From: Mermis nigrescens
Taxonomy: Eukaryota > Nematoda > Enoplea > Mermithida > Mermithidae
Assembly (NCBI GenBank): GCA_036768485.1
Contig: JAVLUZ010000748.1
Span: 248,001-312,000 of the forward strand
Direction of reading: 5' to 3'
DNA length: 64,000 nucleotides
Below, piece by piece: positions 23,301-32,607 of the stretch (its first letter is position 1; the number at the start of each line of letters is the position of its first letter). The notes beneath the pieces were generated by a model. That model was not told the DNA's origin and made no database searches. It saw nothing but the letters and a program-made list of their open reading frames with translations. Made by a program: the position numbers and the translations under genes.

Positions 23301-26151
23301 ATCCAAACAAACGACGTCGCCTCATTCGACGGCCGTAAGGTCTCATTCGTTCACTAATCCACATTACAACAACTACAGTGATTACCACAACGTTAGAAGT
23401 CACTATCCTCATCGACGTCAACGCACTTTACAACTAGAAAATAAATCAAAATCTCCGTTTTGCAATGAAAAATGCGTGGCTTACTGTAGCTTCGACGGCT
23501 ACAGTAACTCGCACGTTCCGGTTACGATGTCTCATTCGGCCGAAACGACGACCAGTTGCGATTGGTTCGCGGGTGCGGATAACAAGGAATCGCTGTGTAA
23601 ACAATTTTCCTACCCCGAATATCCCAAAGAATCGCATTTTCGTACTGCATATAGTCAGGTATGGGCCAGTTGCTTCTGTGTAATTTTTTAGTTTAAAATT
23701 CCGGTCATTTTTGTGTCATTTTTAATTAAATGTATAGAGGTGGCTGTGAGAGTGTAAAGTTAAGTGTAAACCGACTCGAAACTCGTTTTGATGCGTAATG
23801 CTTCGAAATGGTTTACAGCGTAACAGATACTCGCTGACTTTTGAAATGTAAATTACATTTGCTTCCTGCTTATACGGCGTACTGTAAGTTTTTTATTTTC
23901 ACTCTTTTTCTATTTGTTTTTTATCTTGTTATTTTTTATTTACTTAATCAGTTGCGTCGAATATTCAAATAATTCGTTATATTATTTCGAGCTCATTAAC
24001 TTTAGTTTAAACTCTGTCGCTTCAATGCTTCTATCTAGGTACACAGTATTCCTTGGTTATTTCCGGTTCAGTTTGATTTTATTTGGGTTTATCCGGTTTT
24101 GTAATCAGTCGGTTGCTGACGCTCCTTAGAGATTTCAATACTTTTGAAAGGTTGGAGGTTTTGAAAGTTATTCAAGCAATTCGTATTTCTAAGATTTATA
24201 AATTGAAAAAATCAGAAATACAATAAAATTTATAAATTTAAAATTTTAAAAAATTTGCTCTTTCAAAGATGACCTATTGCAATTTTTAATCAAGACGACG
24301 TAATTATTACCTGTCTAATTTATTGTCAGGCACGTAGCTGGCCGTTCTACTTTGGGGGACTAACACCAAATTTTGGGGGAACCAAGCCCAAATAATCTAA
24401 AAATAGCACAAATAAAATAACGTTTAAAAAGTCCTATTTTTCGATTTTTCAGAATTTTGGGGGTTCCGGTCCGACCCCCCCATTTCCCCCAGAGCTGCGT
24501 GCCTGTTTATTGTTATCATATTAATTATTAATCACTCAATTAATTATGTTGAATATTTAATTATTACATTTACGATTATTAGTTTAAACGAGCTGCAGTT
24601 GAATTTCATCCCGTTTTTCTTCATTGTTCGATTTTTTGCTAGGTTTATGCAAATTTTTCTAAATCGCTCGATGCTTTATTGAAAACATAAAAAGAAAAAT
24701 ACATAAGAAATTTTAACGGGAATCGGATTTTTCCTGTCTTAGTTTTGGTTAAAAGTATGTTATAAATGACTTTGTTTTGAAATCATTGTAAATTCGTCAA
24801 GTTTCATGTATTTATGTACCCATGGAAGCTGCTAAGTTGGAAATTTTCTCCTTTTTTGTTGGTTTGAGTAAAACGTGTAGAAAAAAGTGATAAATTTCAA
24901 AAAAAGACAAAATATAACGATATTATATATTACAAAATTTCAATTAAAAAAATAAAATATAAAAAAAACTTATTTTATAAATAAAATAAAAATAAGATAT
25001 GACGATAATAAAGTGTCAAATTGAAAAAAATTATTGGCTCATTTGGCCGGAAGAATTTTAAAAATATTTTTAAATAGAAACCCAAAATTAACAGTTAAAC
25101 TTAAAATATAATTTAATTATAAATTTAAAGCCTCGTCGTTTGGGAAATTTATTTAGAAATTAATTTAATAAAATTATTAGAAATAAAATTAATTAAATCT
25201 ACCGTAAAACTGTTAATTCGTTGAGGATTTCAAAATTTTTATAAGCCAAATTACCAAATACGTCCTGTTTTTTTAAGATTCAGAGCAACCATTGCCAAAA
25301 TGCGGTTAGCCAAAATAGATATTTGGCGCCTCCGCCCGACGCGCCACATTTTTGGCAACATTCCAATAATCAAAATCATCCGTCCGTGGCGCGCAATCTC
25401 AGCGCGCCCGGCGTCCCAATCCCTCCCACCACTTGTTGCCGTTCGCAGCAAGCGCCGGCGGCGCCCTTTGATCCACATTTTAACGCTTTCTACGCCGTCA
25501 ATTCTGGTCAAAATAACGATCCGAATCGGCCCCCGACTCAAACCCGCAAAAATAGCGTTTCCGATTCGCAATTAAACCTACTCGGCCATAAAGCGGACGC
25601 CGGCGCCGGACCGGACGGCGCGAACGCGGTATTTGATTACGGTTCTGACTCGGATTTTAACGGATCTGGTGCGGTTTTTAATGCTTCCGGTGCGGTTTTT
25701 AACGGCATCCGGTGGAGTTTTTAACGGTTCCGGTACGGTTTTCGGAACGCCCGCGTTCAATGGGCCTAATTCGACCGCGGATACTGTAGGTCTTTCTCTA
25801 GATCATACTGTAGGTCAGCAACGGGACGACCCGTGGTACGTTCCGTCGCCCACCGTTTGGGGACCGTTGGAAAACAGTTGCGTTCCGCTATTGGTCGGCG
25901 GCGGTTCGGCCAACGCTTGGAACCATTGTTCAACTGTAGCCGTACCGGAACCGTCGCCCGGATCGGATTACTGTAGCCATAGCGCGACGCGCCGGGTCGA
26001 TAATCAGCGTCGTCGCCTGCTGTTTTATCACTTGTCCAAGCTGTTTCCGTACGATATAGTCGACCGCGTTATGCGGGCTAACGAGGGAGAATGCGATCCG
26101 CATCGGTTGTGCCAATTGATTTTGGCCGAAAATAACCCGGTCGACCATTGA
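1726..26151 (+). CDS. Regnase / ZC3H12-family endoribonuclease (whole gene, 8 exons)
   Basis: Family role: PIN-domain RNase that cleaves stem-loops in mRNA 3'UTRs in the cytoplasm, regulating immune and developmental transcripts. Seen: exons 1726-2307, 5161-5351, 5857-5996, 16328-16562, 17611-17742, 22032-about 22147, 23273-23658 and 25284-26151; phases agree at every proposed junction and give about 882 residues if one extra base near 25704 is ignored. Domains in order: low-complexity N-terminus, UBA-like helices (about 171-220), PIN domain (about 245-382) with Asp252, Asp335, Asp336 and Asp354 spaced like the known catalytic quartet, CCCH finger (Cys414, Cys420, Cys426, His430), long Ser/Asn/Gly-rich linker, and C-terminal helix domain (last about 45 residues). 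The single gene cannot be assigned to one vertebrate paralogue (A-D). The start codon and the junction between exons 6 and 7 are the weakest points. Confidence 0.9.
2587..3372 (+). mobile_element. GC-rich TIR element P, host of D1
   Basis: Inverted ends GATTTATACTCCACGCG at 2587 and 3372. Internal repeats of GCGGCG and of TTTATACTTC/GAAGTATA in both orientations. No TSD found; similar repeats go on to about 3480, so the right edge is uncertain. Confidence 0.55.
2755..3019 (-). mobile_element. family D MITE D1
   Basis: 265 bp with exact TSD GCGACAAG (2747-2754, 3020-3027). Family D shares ends CA(T/C)A..GGGCGTGG / CATNGGTGGGCAGC, a core AACACCATTTTTCGACG and GAATTCTGGGGG. Confidence 0.88.
3480..4317 (+). 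other. AT-rich intron sequence, nothing recognised
   Basis: Part of Regnase intron 1. No repeats with clear ends, no supported gene. Confidence 0.5.
4326..4497 (+). mobile_element. MITE R2
   Basis: 172 bp, ends CAGCCACCTAGCTGG / CAGGCACGTATCTCTG, exact TSD ATGCGGAT (4318-4325, 4498-4505). In intron 1 of the Regnase gene. Confidence 0.88.
4506..5160 (+). other. AT-rich end of Regnase intron 1
   Basis: Only a strong polypyrimidine/AG acceptor at the end is notable. Confidence 0.5.
5161..5351 (+). CDS. Regnase exon 2 (UBA-like end, start of PIN domain)
   Basis: The acceptor is GATTTTTTAG|CGA. The exon finishes the UBA-like region ([10 protein letters not shown]) and, after a short linker, opens the PIN domain with [11 protein letters not shown], in which the Asp (residue 252) is the first catalytic metal-binding residue of the family. 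Donor AC|GTAAGC leaves two bases of a Thr codon that exon 3 completes. Confidence 0.93.
5386..5835 (+). repeat. intronic minisatellite
   Basis: Degenerate units of TTATCGATTTTTTATTTA fill the intron between Regnase exons 2 and 3. Confidence 0.85.
5857..5996 (+). CDS. Regnase exon 3 (PIN domain)
   Basis: The acceptor is TTCTAG|G; the first base completes the Thr codon from exon 2. The encoded start [12 protein letters not shown] and the following helix with VFVPHFRKE are highly conserved PIN-domain blocks of Regnase. The exon ends ACG G|GTGATA in phase 1 and joins exon 4 across a 10.3-kb intron. Confidence 0.93.
6001..6380 (+). repeat. degenerate intronic minisatellite
   Basis: Repeated TATTTTACGCTGATTTTAGG and GGTCATTTTGCAC-like units of about 30-45 bp. 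Confidence 0.65.
6419..6442 (+). repeat. TA microsatellite
   Basis: Twelve or so TA dinucleotides just left of element F5. Confidence 0.9.
6452..6869 (+). mobile_element. family F element F5
   Basis: Starts CACAGGTGCGCAAGGTC, ends GCTCTTGTATG. AT-rich flanks match weakly. Internal TATAGC repeats. Confidence 0.7.
7435..7964 (-). mobile_element. family C element C2
   Basis: 530 bp, exact TSD ATCATAAC (7427-7434, 7965-7972). Ends CATACATGATC and (complement) CAGACACGCACAGC. Confidence 0.88.
7998..8435 (+). mobile_element. family C element C3
   Basis: 438 bp, exact TSD AATATTAC (7990-7997, 8436-8443). Opposite orientation to C2, only 33 bases away. Contains a GCGCGAAGCGCC hairpin. Confidence 0.9.
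9263..9296. repeat. double copy of the GGCGC-GAA-GCGCC hairpin
   Basis: Two 13-bp hairpin units in opposite orientation are separated by 8 bases, giving one 34-bp palindrome. Neighbouring DNA (9090-9530) is decayed family B sequence. Confidence 0.8.
9806..10420 (+). mobile_element. family G TIR element
   Basis: Inverted ends CAGAGCCGTGTTCAGAATTT and (complement) CAGGCCGTACTAAGAACAGG with G-rich subterminal DNA. No TSD; hAT-like by end sequence only. Confidence 0.5.
10421..12649 (+). other. intron DNA with decayed repeats
   Basis: Fragments of family C (11090-11380, CCCCAGAATGTTTCGAC and a CTCTCGCGCCATATACTC arm). The rest is AT-rich without recognised features. Confidence 0.4.
12650..13046 (+). 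mobile_element. family C element C4
   Basis: Starts CTGCATGCACAGCGTGGGAA, ends TGTATG, hairpin at 12864. TSD not clear. Confidence 0.75.
13047..14408 (+). other. intron DNA with one decayed repeat
   Basis: 14030-14370 resembles the 1150-1370 region (GGTCCCCGGCCATTT, ACATGTATGC end). Otherwise nothing supported. Confidence 0.4.
14933..15302 (+). mobile_element. family F copy F4, nested in O
   Basis: Starts CATAGGTGCACAAGGTCAGG, hairpin variant at 15197; right end lost. Confidence 0.7.
15590..16025 (+). mobile_element. MITE B in element O
   Basis: Full-length, TIR CAGTGTTTTTTTGTA at both ends; TSD decayed (CTAACGTG / ATACCATG). Confidence 0.82.
16328..16562 (+). CDS. Regnase exon 4 (PIN catalytic core)
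   Basis: The acceptor is ATTTCAG|AT. The exon encodes TPSRR, the CHDDRY block (Asp335 and Asp336) and VSNDEYRD (Asp354), which with Asp252 make the catalytic quartet; 83 and 19 residues separate them, close to the family spacing. It ends in [11 protein letters not shown]. The donor is AA|GCAAGT, a strong GC-type site; the GT three bases later would be out of phase with exon 5. Confidence 0.93.
16834..17236 (+). mobile_element. family C element C5
   Basis: Starts CATACATGTACAGCATGGGG and carries the hairpin at 17048; the right end is degraded. In the 1-kb intron between Regnase exons 4 and 5. Confidence 0.72.
17611..17742 (+). CDS. Regnase exon 5 (linker and first half of CCCH finger)
   Basis: The acceptor is TGTTCAG|A. 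It encodes the invariant [13 protein letters not shown] block and then [13 protein letters not shown], the first three cysteines of the C-x5-C-x5-C-x3-H finger that binds RNA. Donor AA|GTAAGA splits a Lys codon. Confidence 0.94.
18050..18177 (+). mobile_element. truncated family R copy (R4)
   Basis: Shares the AACGTTATTTTGTG and GGACGGCCACCTACGTGCCTG end with R1-R3; the left part is missing or degraded. Confidence 0.55.
18248..18486 (+). mobile_element. family D MITE D11
   Basis: Starts CATACATGGGCTGGGCAGCA and ends CACGCCCAGGTGTG, with the standard core. Confidence 0.75.
19204..20419 (+). mobile_element. non-autonomous hAT-like element A1
   Basis: TIRs CAGGGGCGAATTTA and (reverse complement) CAGTGGCGAATCTA; TSD ATGAACAT / CTGAACAT (7 of 8). 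1,216 bp including an inserted B. No protein frame with transposase similarity. Confidence 0.85.
19396..19837 (+). mobile_element. MITE B, nested in A1
   Basis: 442 bp, exact TSD CCTGGAAG (19388-19395, 19838-19845), TIR start CA(C/G)GGTTTTTTTTGTA-like, inner TTCGGCAAAGATTTTTCCCG. Confidence 0.85.
21163..21975 (-). mobile_element. family C element C1, host of a B copy
   Basis: Outer ends CATACATGATCTTGGGG and GCTGTGCATGTCTG. Element B is inserted at its CCCAGAAT. Confidence 0.8.
21498..21947 (+). mobile_element. MITE B, nested in C1
   Basis: 450 bp, exact TSD CCCAGAAT (21490-21497, 21948-21955), TIR CAGTNTTTTTTTGTA. Confidence 0.9.
22032..22147 (+). CDS. Regnase exon 6 (end of CCCH finger)
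   Basis: The acceptor is TTGTAG|A. The exon begins by closing the zinc finger (K-F-S-H) and continues with [16 protein letters not shown], which matches the conserved HPERP...RSV.DEL block after the finger. The frame stays open to a TAA at 22168. The 3' end is uncertain: the donor A|GTAGCG at 22148 is chosen because only it gives the phase needed for exon 7; C|GTATAT and AC|GTAAAT downstream are alternatives if another small exon exists. Confidence 0.8.
23273..23658 (+). CDS. Regnase exon 7 (low-complexity linker)
   Basis: The acceptor is ATCCTCAG|GC and the donor CAG|GTATGG is strong. The encoded segment is Ser/His/Tyr/Asn-rich without a recognised domain, as expected for the poorly conserved region between the finger and C-terminus in this family. 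It holds a perfect 10-bp inverted repeat (TTACTGTAGC, 7-base loop) at about 23481-23507. Confidence 0.75.
24327..24505 (+). mobile_element. MITE R1
   Basis: 179 bp, ends CAGGCACGTAGCTGG and (complement) CAGGCACGCAGCTCTGG, exact TSD TTTATTGT (24319-24326, 24506-24513). In the last intron of the Regnase gene. Confidence 0.88.
25284..26151 (+). CDS. Regnase exon 8 (linker and C-terminal domain, frame broken)
   Basis: The acceptor GATTCAG|AGC follows a T-rich tract and is phase 0, matching exon 7. The first part is Pro/Asn/Gly/Ala-rich and ends in tandem 21-bp units encoding (FN-G/A-SG-A/G-V). The frame then stops at 25722. From about 25706 the next frame continues the same repeat and runs to a TGA at 26149, ending with [20 protein letters not shown] and [12 protein letters not shown], which resemble the conserved C-terminal domain of ZC3H12 proteins. 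One repeat unit is 22 bp instead of 21 (AACGGC near 25701), explaining the shift. Confidence 0.82.
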
Positions 26152-27655
26152 AATTGGTCACTCGCGTAGTTTAAAGTGGAAAAATAGCATAAATAGTTTC
26201 GTTGGTGATGTAAACCATACAAAAATGATCTAACGCGATTGTGTAAACTAGCCCGTTGATATCTTTTTATTCAAGTTAAAACCGGTCAGCGCGCGAATAC
26301 ACTGTTTAAATGACCGCGATGGTTGATTGTAAAGAAAAGCTTGCGTAAACGATATGTTAATTTTTGTGAGCTCGAAATTATTGGTTCTTGTGAGTTAAAT
26401 AGCGCTTTACACTTTTCCGAAAGGACGTAAAAAATATGCGTTTTAAACGAGAGCGCGTTGGCCTCGATAATCCGGCTTTCTTTCTTTAAATTGGCGTTTA
26501 TAAATGGTTTACACTTATCAGAAAAATGGTGCCAAAAAATACGCGGTCTAAGTGAGAATCGTCGTCAAATCGTCCGTTCCTATTGACTTAACGATAACCT
26601 TCGTCTTATTTGTGTAAACTAGTGTGTTTGGATTTTTATCATTCAAGCAACAATTTGTTTAAATTTATTATGATTTGAATAAAACTTATAGAACAGTTGT
26701 AAAGTCACATGGACGTGGGTGGGTTCTGGGGGTCTGCCTCCCCACAGAATCTTAAAGACTGCTAAAAATCAGAATTTTGTGACGCCCTTGTATGGTCGTG
26801 CCGTTATTCGGATCGATAACCTTTGTCTTATTTATGCTAACTAGTTTGATTTAAAATATTGCTCGCTTATAATAAAGTTTAAATTTATTTTAATTCAACA
26901 AAAAATATCAAAGCAACAGAGCCGCTAATAAAATCTATGACGACGAGCGATGAACAGCGATTTTCCTGAATAATCTACGGTTGTTGAGTTTATTTGTAAA
27001 CAAATTTAGTTTAAATAATATGTTGCTTAAATATAGCGTATCGCATTGCCGACGACTTGGCGAAATTTTTCTCATTTTTCGACCAAATTGTGCTATTGTT
27101 TACTTCGTTTTCGCGTGTATCGCGTTCCGGCTCAGATTCTGCGCTATTCTGTCTCGTACAAGGTACAGTGTGACACCCGTATTGTAAAAATTACGACATT
27201 AAACAAAGCATTTTATATTTTACAGTATGATTGCGTCTGATTAATTGTGTATGTATAGGTACAGACAGAGTGATAATGATTTAAAATGGTGATATAGGTG
27301 TTGTATTAAAAACAGTGTAAAGTTGTTCATATACCGATTTAGACTCCGCATATCTAATCGACTCATCCGCTTGTATCGTTTAATACGTCATCATACGAGT
27401 TATATTGATATACGCATTCGCGTAGTCTACGTACGACCCAATTTCTTCGATATAATTATTAACGCAATACTATGTATTGAATGGTGATGTGTTGCACACG
27501 TTTTGATTATCTTTTTTTCCATTTTCACGCACGTCGCGTATATTTATCGAACGCATGGCGTAAATGCATTTTTGCGGTGTTTTTAAATAGAAAAAGGCTT
27601 AACTTTTGCTAGAACCAGGCGTGTAGCAGCTTGATGTTTCGAAAGGGGGAGGGGC
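26152..27655 (+). other. 3' flank of the Regnase gene
   Basis: AT-rich with many TGTAAA and TTTACAC words; probably 3'UTR and intergenic DNA. No gene supported. Confidence 0.4.
26678..26683 (+). terminator. candidate poly(A) signal of the Regnase gene
   Basis: This is an AATAAA hexamer about 0.53 kb after the final stop codon. Further AATAAA matches occur near 26870 and 26928, so the true site is not settled. Confidence 0.3.
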
Positions 27656-27895
27656 CATAGGTGAGCGGCACCAAAGTTCTGGGGGGTGCAAGATTTTTTC
27701 AAAGGTCCAAAAATGGCCCTAAAAATGGTGGCATGGCGAAAAACACCAATTTTCAACGTTTCTCATCGAGTTCGAGCACTATCCATTTCAATCAAAAAAT
27801 TGATAGAAGAACAAAAAAATTCAAAAGTTGAATTCTGGGGGTATTTTAATTTCTGGGGGTTTACATACCCATAAACTCCCCCACGCCTAGGTATG
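27656..27895 (+). mobile_element. family D MITE D5
   Basis: Full-length copy by both ends; flanks are G-rich and no clear TSD can be called. Confidence 0.75.
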
Positions 27896-28057
27896 GAGGG
27901 GGGCTAGGTGGTATTTTGAAGTATGCATGACTGACCATTAATTATTTGTCAAAATTGACCTGAAAACTCGAGCTTGTGCTAGAAATTGAATGTTATAAAA
28001 AATCAGGCTTCTACGATTCAAGATGAGATCGAGTTTGGGTGAGGGACGCACACCGAC

Positions 28058-28471
28058 CATAGGTGGGCTTACCCACAGTTCCGGAGGGTTGCAAGATTTT
28101 ATCAAAGGTCAAAAAATGGCCTTAAAAATGGTGGTATGGCGAAAAACACCATTTTTCAACGTTTCTCATCGAGCACTATCCACTGGCATCAAAAGATTGC
28201 GAAAAAATTTTAAAAAAATTCAAAAATTGAATTCTGGGTTGGGTATTTTGGTTTCTGGGAGGGGTGCATACTATAGGTGGGCAGCACCAAAATTCTGGGG
28301 GTGAAAAAATTTTCAAAGGTCAAAAAATGGTCTTAAAAGTGGTCGTATGGCGAAAAAAACACCATTTTTCGACGCTAAAAAAAGCAAAAAAAAATTCAAA
28401 ATTTGAATTCTGAGGGTGGTATTTCAACTTCTTGGGGTTGCATACCCCAAAACCTCCCACGCCCATGTGTG
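28058..28471 (+). mobile_element. two consecutive family D copies (D6, D7)
   Basis: A first copy (28058 to about 28266) loses its right end where a second one (CTATAGGTGGGCAGCACC, to 28471) begins. Confidence 0.72.
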
Positions 28472-30323
28472 GTGCATACCCCACAAACCCCCTCCCTCCA
28501 CGCTCAGATATGACAAGGACGTGGGGGTCTGCTGGAACTCTTCCTGAAAGTCTGAAAGACCTCTGGAAATCAATTGATCCTCAGAATTAAATTTTGTTGC
28601 TATTACTGATTTTGCATCATCGGACCCCCAGTATTAGGTTGCTTGATAGTTCCCAAACCCCCTATTCTGTGCATGGATGACTGGAAACATTATTTTGTAC
28701 CTTTATTATTTTTATTAATTGTAATAGCATGCACTTAAGTCGTACGCATCGGAATTGGTCAAAAATTCAATCTTGCAATTACGTTTTAAACGTTCTCAAA
28801 GTTTTCCCGAAATTTTGTTGTTTTTGAAAAAATCGGATGGATATGATTTTTTCGATTTTTCGCATAAAATCGTACAAAATGAATTGGGTTGTCAACAAGT
28901 GAGGCGATATGGCAATTTTTAGCCAGATCCGCACGAAATGCATTTTAGGTTGCAGTCTGTTTCATTTAACTGCGGTTTTCTTTCAAATTTAATCCTCATG
29001 AATCAGGCTGCAAAAGCAGTCTAACATTTCGATACAGCAGCGCAGCTACAAAGGGCATGTGTCTAGCCGTAACCCAATCTGCTCTTGAATATCGAAACTA
29101 GCGCTAATTTAAAACACTTCTATAGGTACTTGTAATTTTTTCAACAACCTTAAAGTTGAATGCAACGGACTGTAGGGGATTTTAGTTGACTCGCAAAAAA
29201 TCGAGATACTCCAGAATTAAATTTTTGGCGTGAGCTCAATAACTTTACAACAAATCATTTCATTTGGCTCAAATTTCTAATGACGCTTAGCATTGTAAAC
29301 CACGCAAAATATTAAAGTTTGTCCGCACTGTAAACAAACGCGAATAATTCTACCCGAAACAGCATATTTCAGAGATTCACTTTTCCAATTGTTGAAGTCA
29401 AATCGAATCGGTTTACAAAGGCAAGACGACCAATTATTCCAATAGTGCGGTAAAGTGCAGAAATGGCATCTTCTATCGGTTGATTTGCCCATGTAAACTA
29501 CTTTGATTTGACTTTTTGAGTTCAGAAAGTCTATCTCTGAAATATGCCTTCGAAAAGATACAGATATGTATGTGAAATCGTTTCAGCCTTTTCGTAAGCC
29601 ATGCGTTGGCTGCTATTTGATTTACATAGTGGCACACGCATGTTAGTTGATTTAGTAGGTAGGTACTAGTGTTGTAAAAGATAAGGATTTTTTGCAAGAT
29701 AAAAGATAAAGATAAAGTTGAAATTTTAAAATCTAGAAGATAAAGATAAAGATAAAAAATTAAGAAAGATAAAGATAATTTGCAAGATAAAGGAATCAAA
29801 AAGATAAAGATAAAGTGTAAATATGGTCACTTGGACCTAGGAGAATGATGTATGTGAAGTGCAATAAACGAGAGTGGGTGATGCAAAACAGCCAAAGGCA
29901 TTAAGGACACATAAATGTAGGTTTGGGGTTTTACCCTTGGTATCTGACTGACACACGTACTACTACTACTGGCTGACAGCAAAGTCACTTCTTTCTAATC
30001 ACAAGCATCAAAACCGTGCTCTGTGCGCCTGTATACAAAGTATAGTCGCAACATTTATTGATTTTTCAAACTTCTCTATTCTTCATAGGCTTAGACTTAT
30101 AGTCTGTTTAATTTATTCGAGAGCTTTTTAGTAAATTTTTTAAGGGATACAGTAAACGAAACAAGACGAATTACTGTAATTTGGCAGATCAGCTCAATGC
30201 AGGGGCGAGTGGCTGGGATTCGTCCATTTTTTAGCGCACGCTAATCCGCCCATATGAATTGAGTTTAGGCATTTCTAAATCTGCGCTGAGACGCATACTG
30301 TAGTAAGTGCTGTAAACAAAAAG

Positions 30324-30393
30324 TTATCAGCTGGGATCGAATCCGGGTTGCTTCGATGTCAAGCAGACGTTTTACCACTAACCTATACAGGAG
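30324..30393 (-). repeat. tRNA-derived segment in J1
   Basis: Most diverged copy: B box GGATTCGATCC, A box region TAGGTTAGTGG, anticodon arm TGCTT-GACATCG-AAGCA. Confidence 0.62.
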
Positions 30394-30635
30394 TTCACGG
30401 CGGTTCTTAACATCTTAGTCTATCGTGATTAAAGGTGTCAAATTAGGATAAGCTGAATTGACGATTTTTATCTATAAGTTGATTGATCTGTTAGAAGACA
30501 AGAATAAATTATGGGGAAACGATGGGTTAAAGCCGGAAGCGGAAAGGGAAACGACTAAAGCACCGGAACCGGAGCTCCCCAAGTATGTACGCCACATCAG
30601 GGTAACACCCCAACCCCGTTTCCGGCACTTTGGAC

Positions 30636-32186
30636 CAGAGGCGTAGCCAGGATTTCGGTTCGGGGGGCATGAACAAAAATTATTTTAAGACTTCTTTGCA
30701 TTGCATGTCAGTAACGTTATGTATAGTAAAACTGAGTTTTTCGAGCTTTAGTAGTGTAGCCTAGCCAAAAAAATACAAAAAGTGTAAAGCGACGCTAAGT
30801 GCCAAAATTTTTTGCAATTTCTACCGTTTTCACGTAGAATTTACGGCCTTTCTATTAACAAACACTTCGGAAATGATAAGTAGCGCAAGGCGCCAAGAAA
30901 TTTAGTCATTTTTTACCGCCCTTAACATTTTGTAGCTCTGTGAAAACTAATAGTCTGACAGGGCAGAAAATTATCACATTTGTACAGAACAATTTTAACA
31001 CTTCAAGCTTCTAACAAGAATAATGCGAGTTAGTAACTTTGTCTGAAGATATTTTGAGTGATTCGGACTTTTAAAACGCAAACAGAAAGAATAGTAACTG
31101 GCGGCGCTATGCGCCGAAAACATTTTGACGTTTTTGCACTTAAAACTCAATTTATACCGCGCTTACATCATACAAAACAGACAAATTAATGCCGGCGCGA
31201 AGCGTCGGAAATTTTTAGAAATTCCCAACCCTTTTACCTGGCTCGTTCTCCCTAAAATCTCGTTGCACATGTACAACGACATTTTACAGCTGCGGGGGTC
31301 TGGTGCATACGTGGGCAGCAAGAAAATTCTGGGGGGGGTGTGCAAGATTTTTCAATGGTCAAAAATGGCCTTAAAAGTGGTGGTATGACCAAAAAACACC
31401 ATTTTTCGACGTTTCTCATCGAGCACTATCTATTGGCATCAAAAAATTGCGAAATAACGAGAAAAAATTTTAAAAATTGAATTCTGGGGGGAGTACAAAA
31501 TCGGCCAAATCTCGGTTCTGAATCAAGCCCAAAAACACTTAAAAATGATGAACTCCTACATTGCACAAAACTTCTGAGCTGAAATGCGTTTTTCGACCTC
31601 TGCTAATTTACATAGCGCAGCAACTTGTCGCTGCCAATAAGATAAAAAGAAAAATGTATCAATGGAAATTCTGTTCTTACCGTTCTCAGGTTCATTTGTG
31701 GCCTTCTTATCAACAAATTGCAGTTCAGAAAATAGGAAATGCGCAGAAACATAAGAAAATTTGGCCATTCCTTCCATTTAAAATAGGATTATATCACCTT
31801 GTAAAGAAAGACAACAAAGCAAAGAATGGACAAAGTGGTACACAAAAGACAAAGCAGAGAATGGACAAACTGGTACACAATAATTTTCGCACTTTTACTA
31901 TTATACTCAACAAGTATGCGCAGTTTCATTCAACGATTAAATAGTGGATTAAAATCACTAAAGTGATGTGAAGTGCTGGATTATTTTAGCTGATTCAAGC
32001 TTTTAAATTCATTGGATCTATATAACAATAAATAATAATGACTCGGCGCGAAGCGCCGAAAAATTTGACGTTTTTGCCTTTTTAAATTCAGTTTTCTGGG
32101 CACAAATTATTGCAACAGAAAAATCAACAATATTTCTGAAAAATTTGGGGGGCATGTGCCCCCAATGCCCCCTGGCTACGCCTATG
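30636..32186 (+). mobile_element. hAT-like element L, nested in K
   Basis: TIRs CAGAGGCGTAGCCAGG and CATAGGCGTAGCCAGG (complement), exact TSD CTTTGGAC (30628-30635, 32187-32194). 1,551 bp, subterminal GGGGGGCATG on each side. Non-coding; open frames inside it are not convincing. Confidence 0.88.
31300..31495 (+). mobile_element. family D MITE copy, innermost layer (in L)
   Basis: Matches the first four-fifths of family D (CATACGTGGGCAGCA, the CACCATTTTTCGACG core, GAATTCTGGGGGG); the far end is missing. Confidence 0.65.
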
Positions 32187-32330
32187 CTTTGGACTACCCC
32201 AGGGCGTAGAAACTCCCGACGAGACCGGAGTCAGCTGCACATATGAATCAAGGGCCCTCTTTCCGAGCCCCTAAACCCCCTTCAGTGAGACAAATTTTGC
32301 CAGAAAAGGGGTTGGGGTGGGGGTGTTGAC

Positions 32331-32607
32331 CATACATGGGCGTGGGGGTTTGGGGTATGCACCCTCAGAAGTTGGAATACCCCACCCCAGAAATCAAAAT
32401 ACCTACCCCCTGAATTCAATTTTTGATTTTTTTTTGCTTTTTTAGCGATTTTTTGATGCCATTTGATAGTGCTCGATGAGAAACCGAAAAATAGTGTTTT
32501 TTCGCTATACGACCAGTTTTAAGACCATTTTTGACCTTTGACAATTTTTTCACCCCCCCCCAAAAAAAATTTTTTCACCCCCAGAATTTTGGTGCTGCCC
32601 ATCTATG
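32331..32607 (-). mobile_element. family D MITE D9, nested in K
   Basis: 277 bp, flanks GTGTTGAC / GTGTTCAC (7 of 8). Confidence 0.82.

Noticed and set aside
29277..29492. Cys-rich minus-strand frame as a zinc-finger gene
   Set aside because: Cysteine spacing fits no finger class, and the region is part of the diverged segmental duplicate in which the frame is not kept.
31561..31944. 127-codon frame in element L
   Set aside because: No transposase similarity; tandem-like AGACAAAGCA repeats explain part of it.
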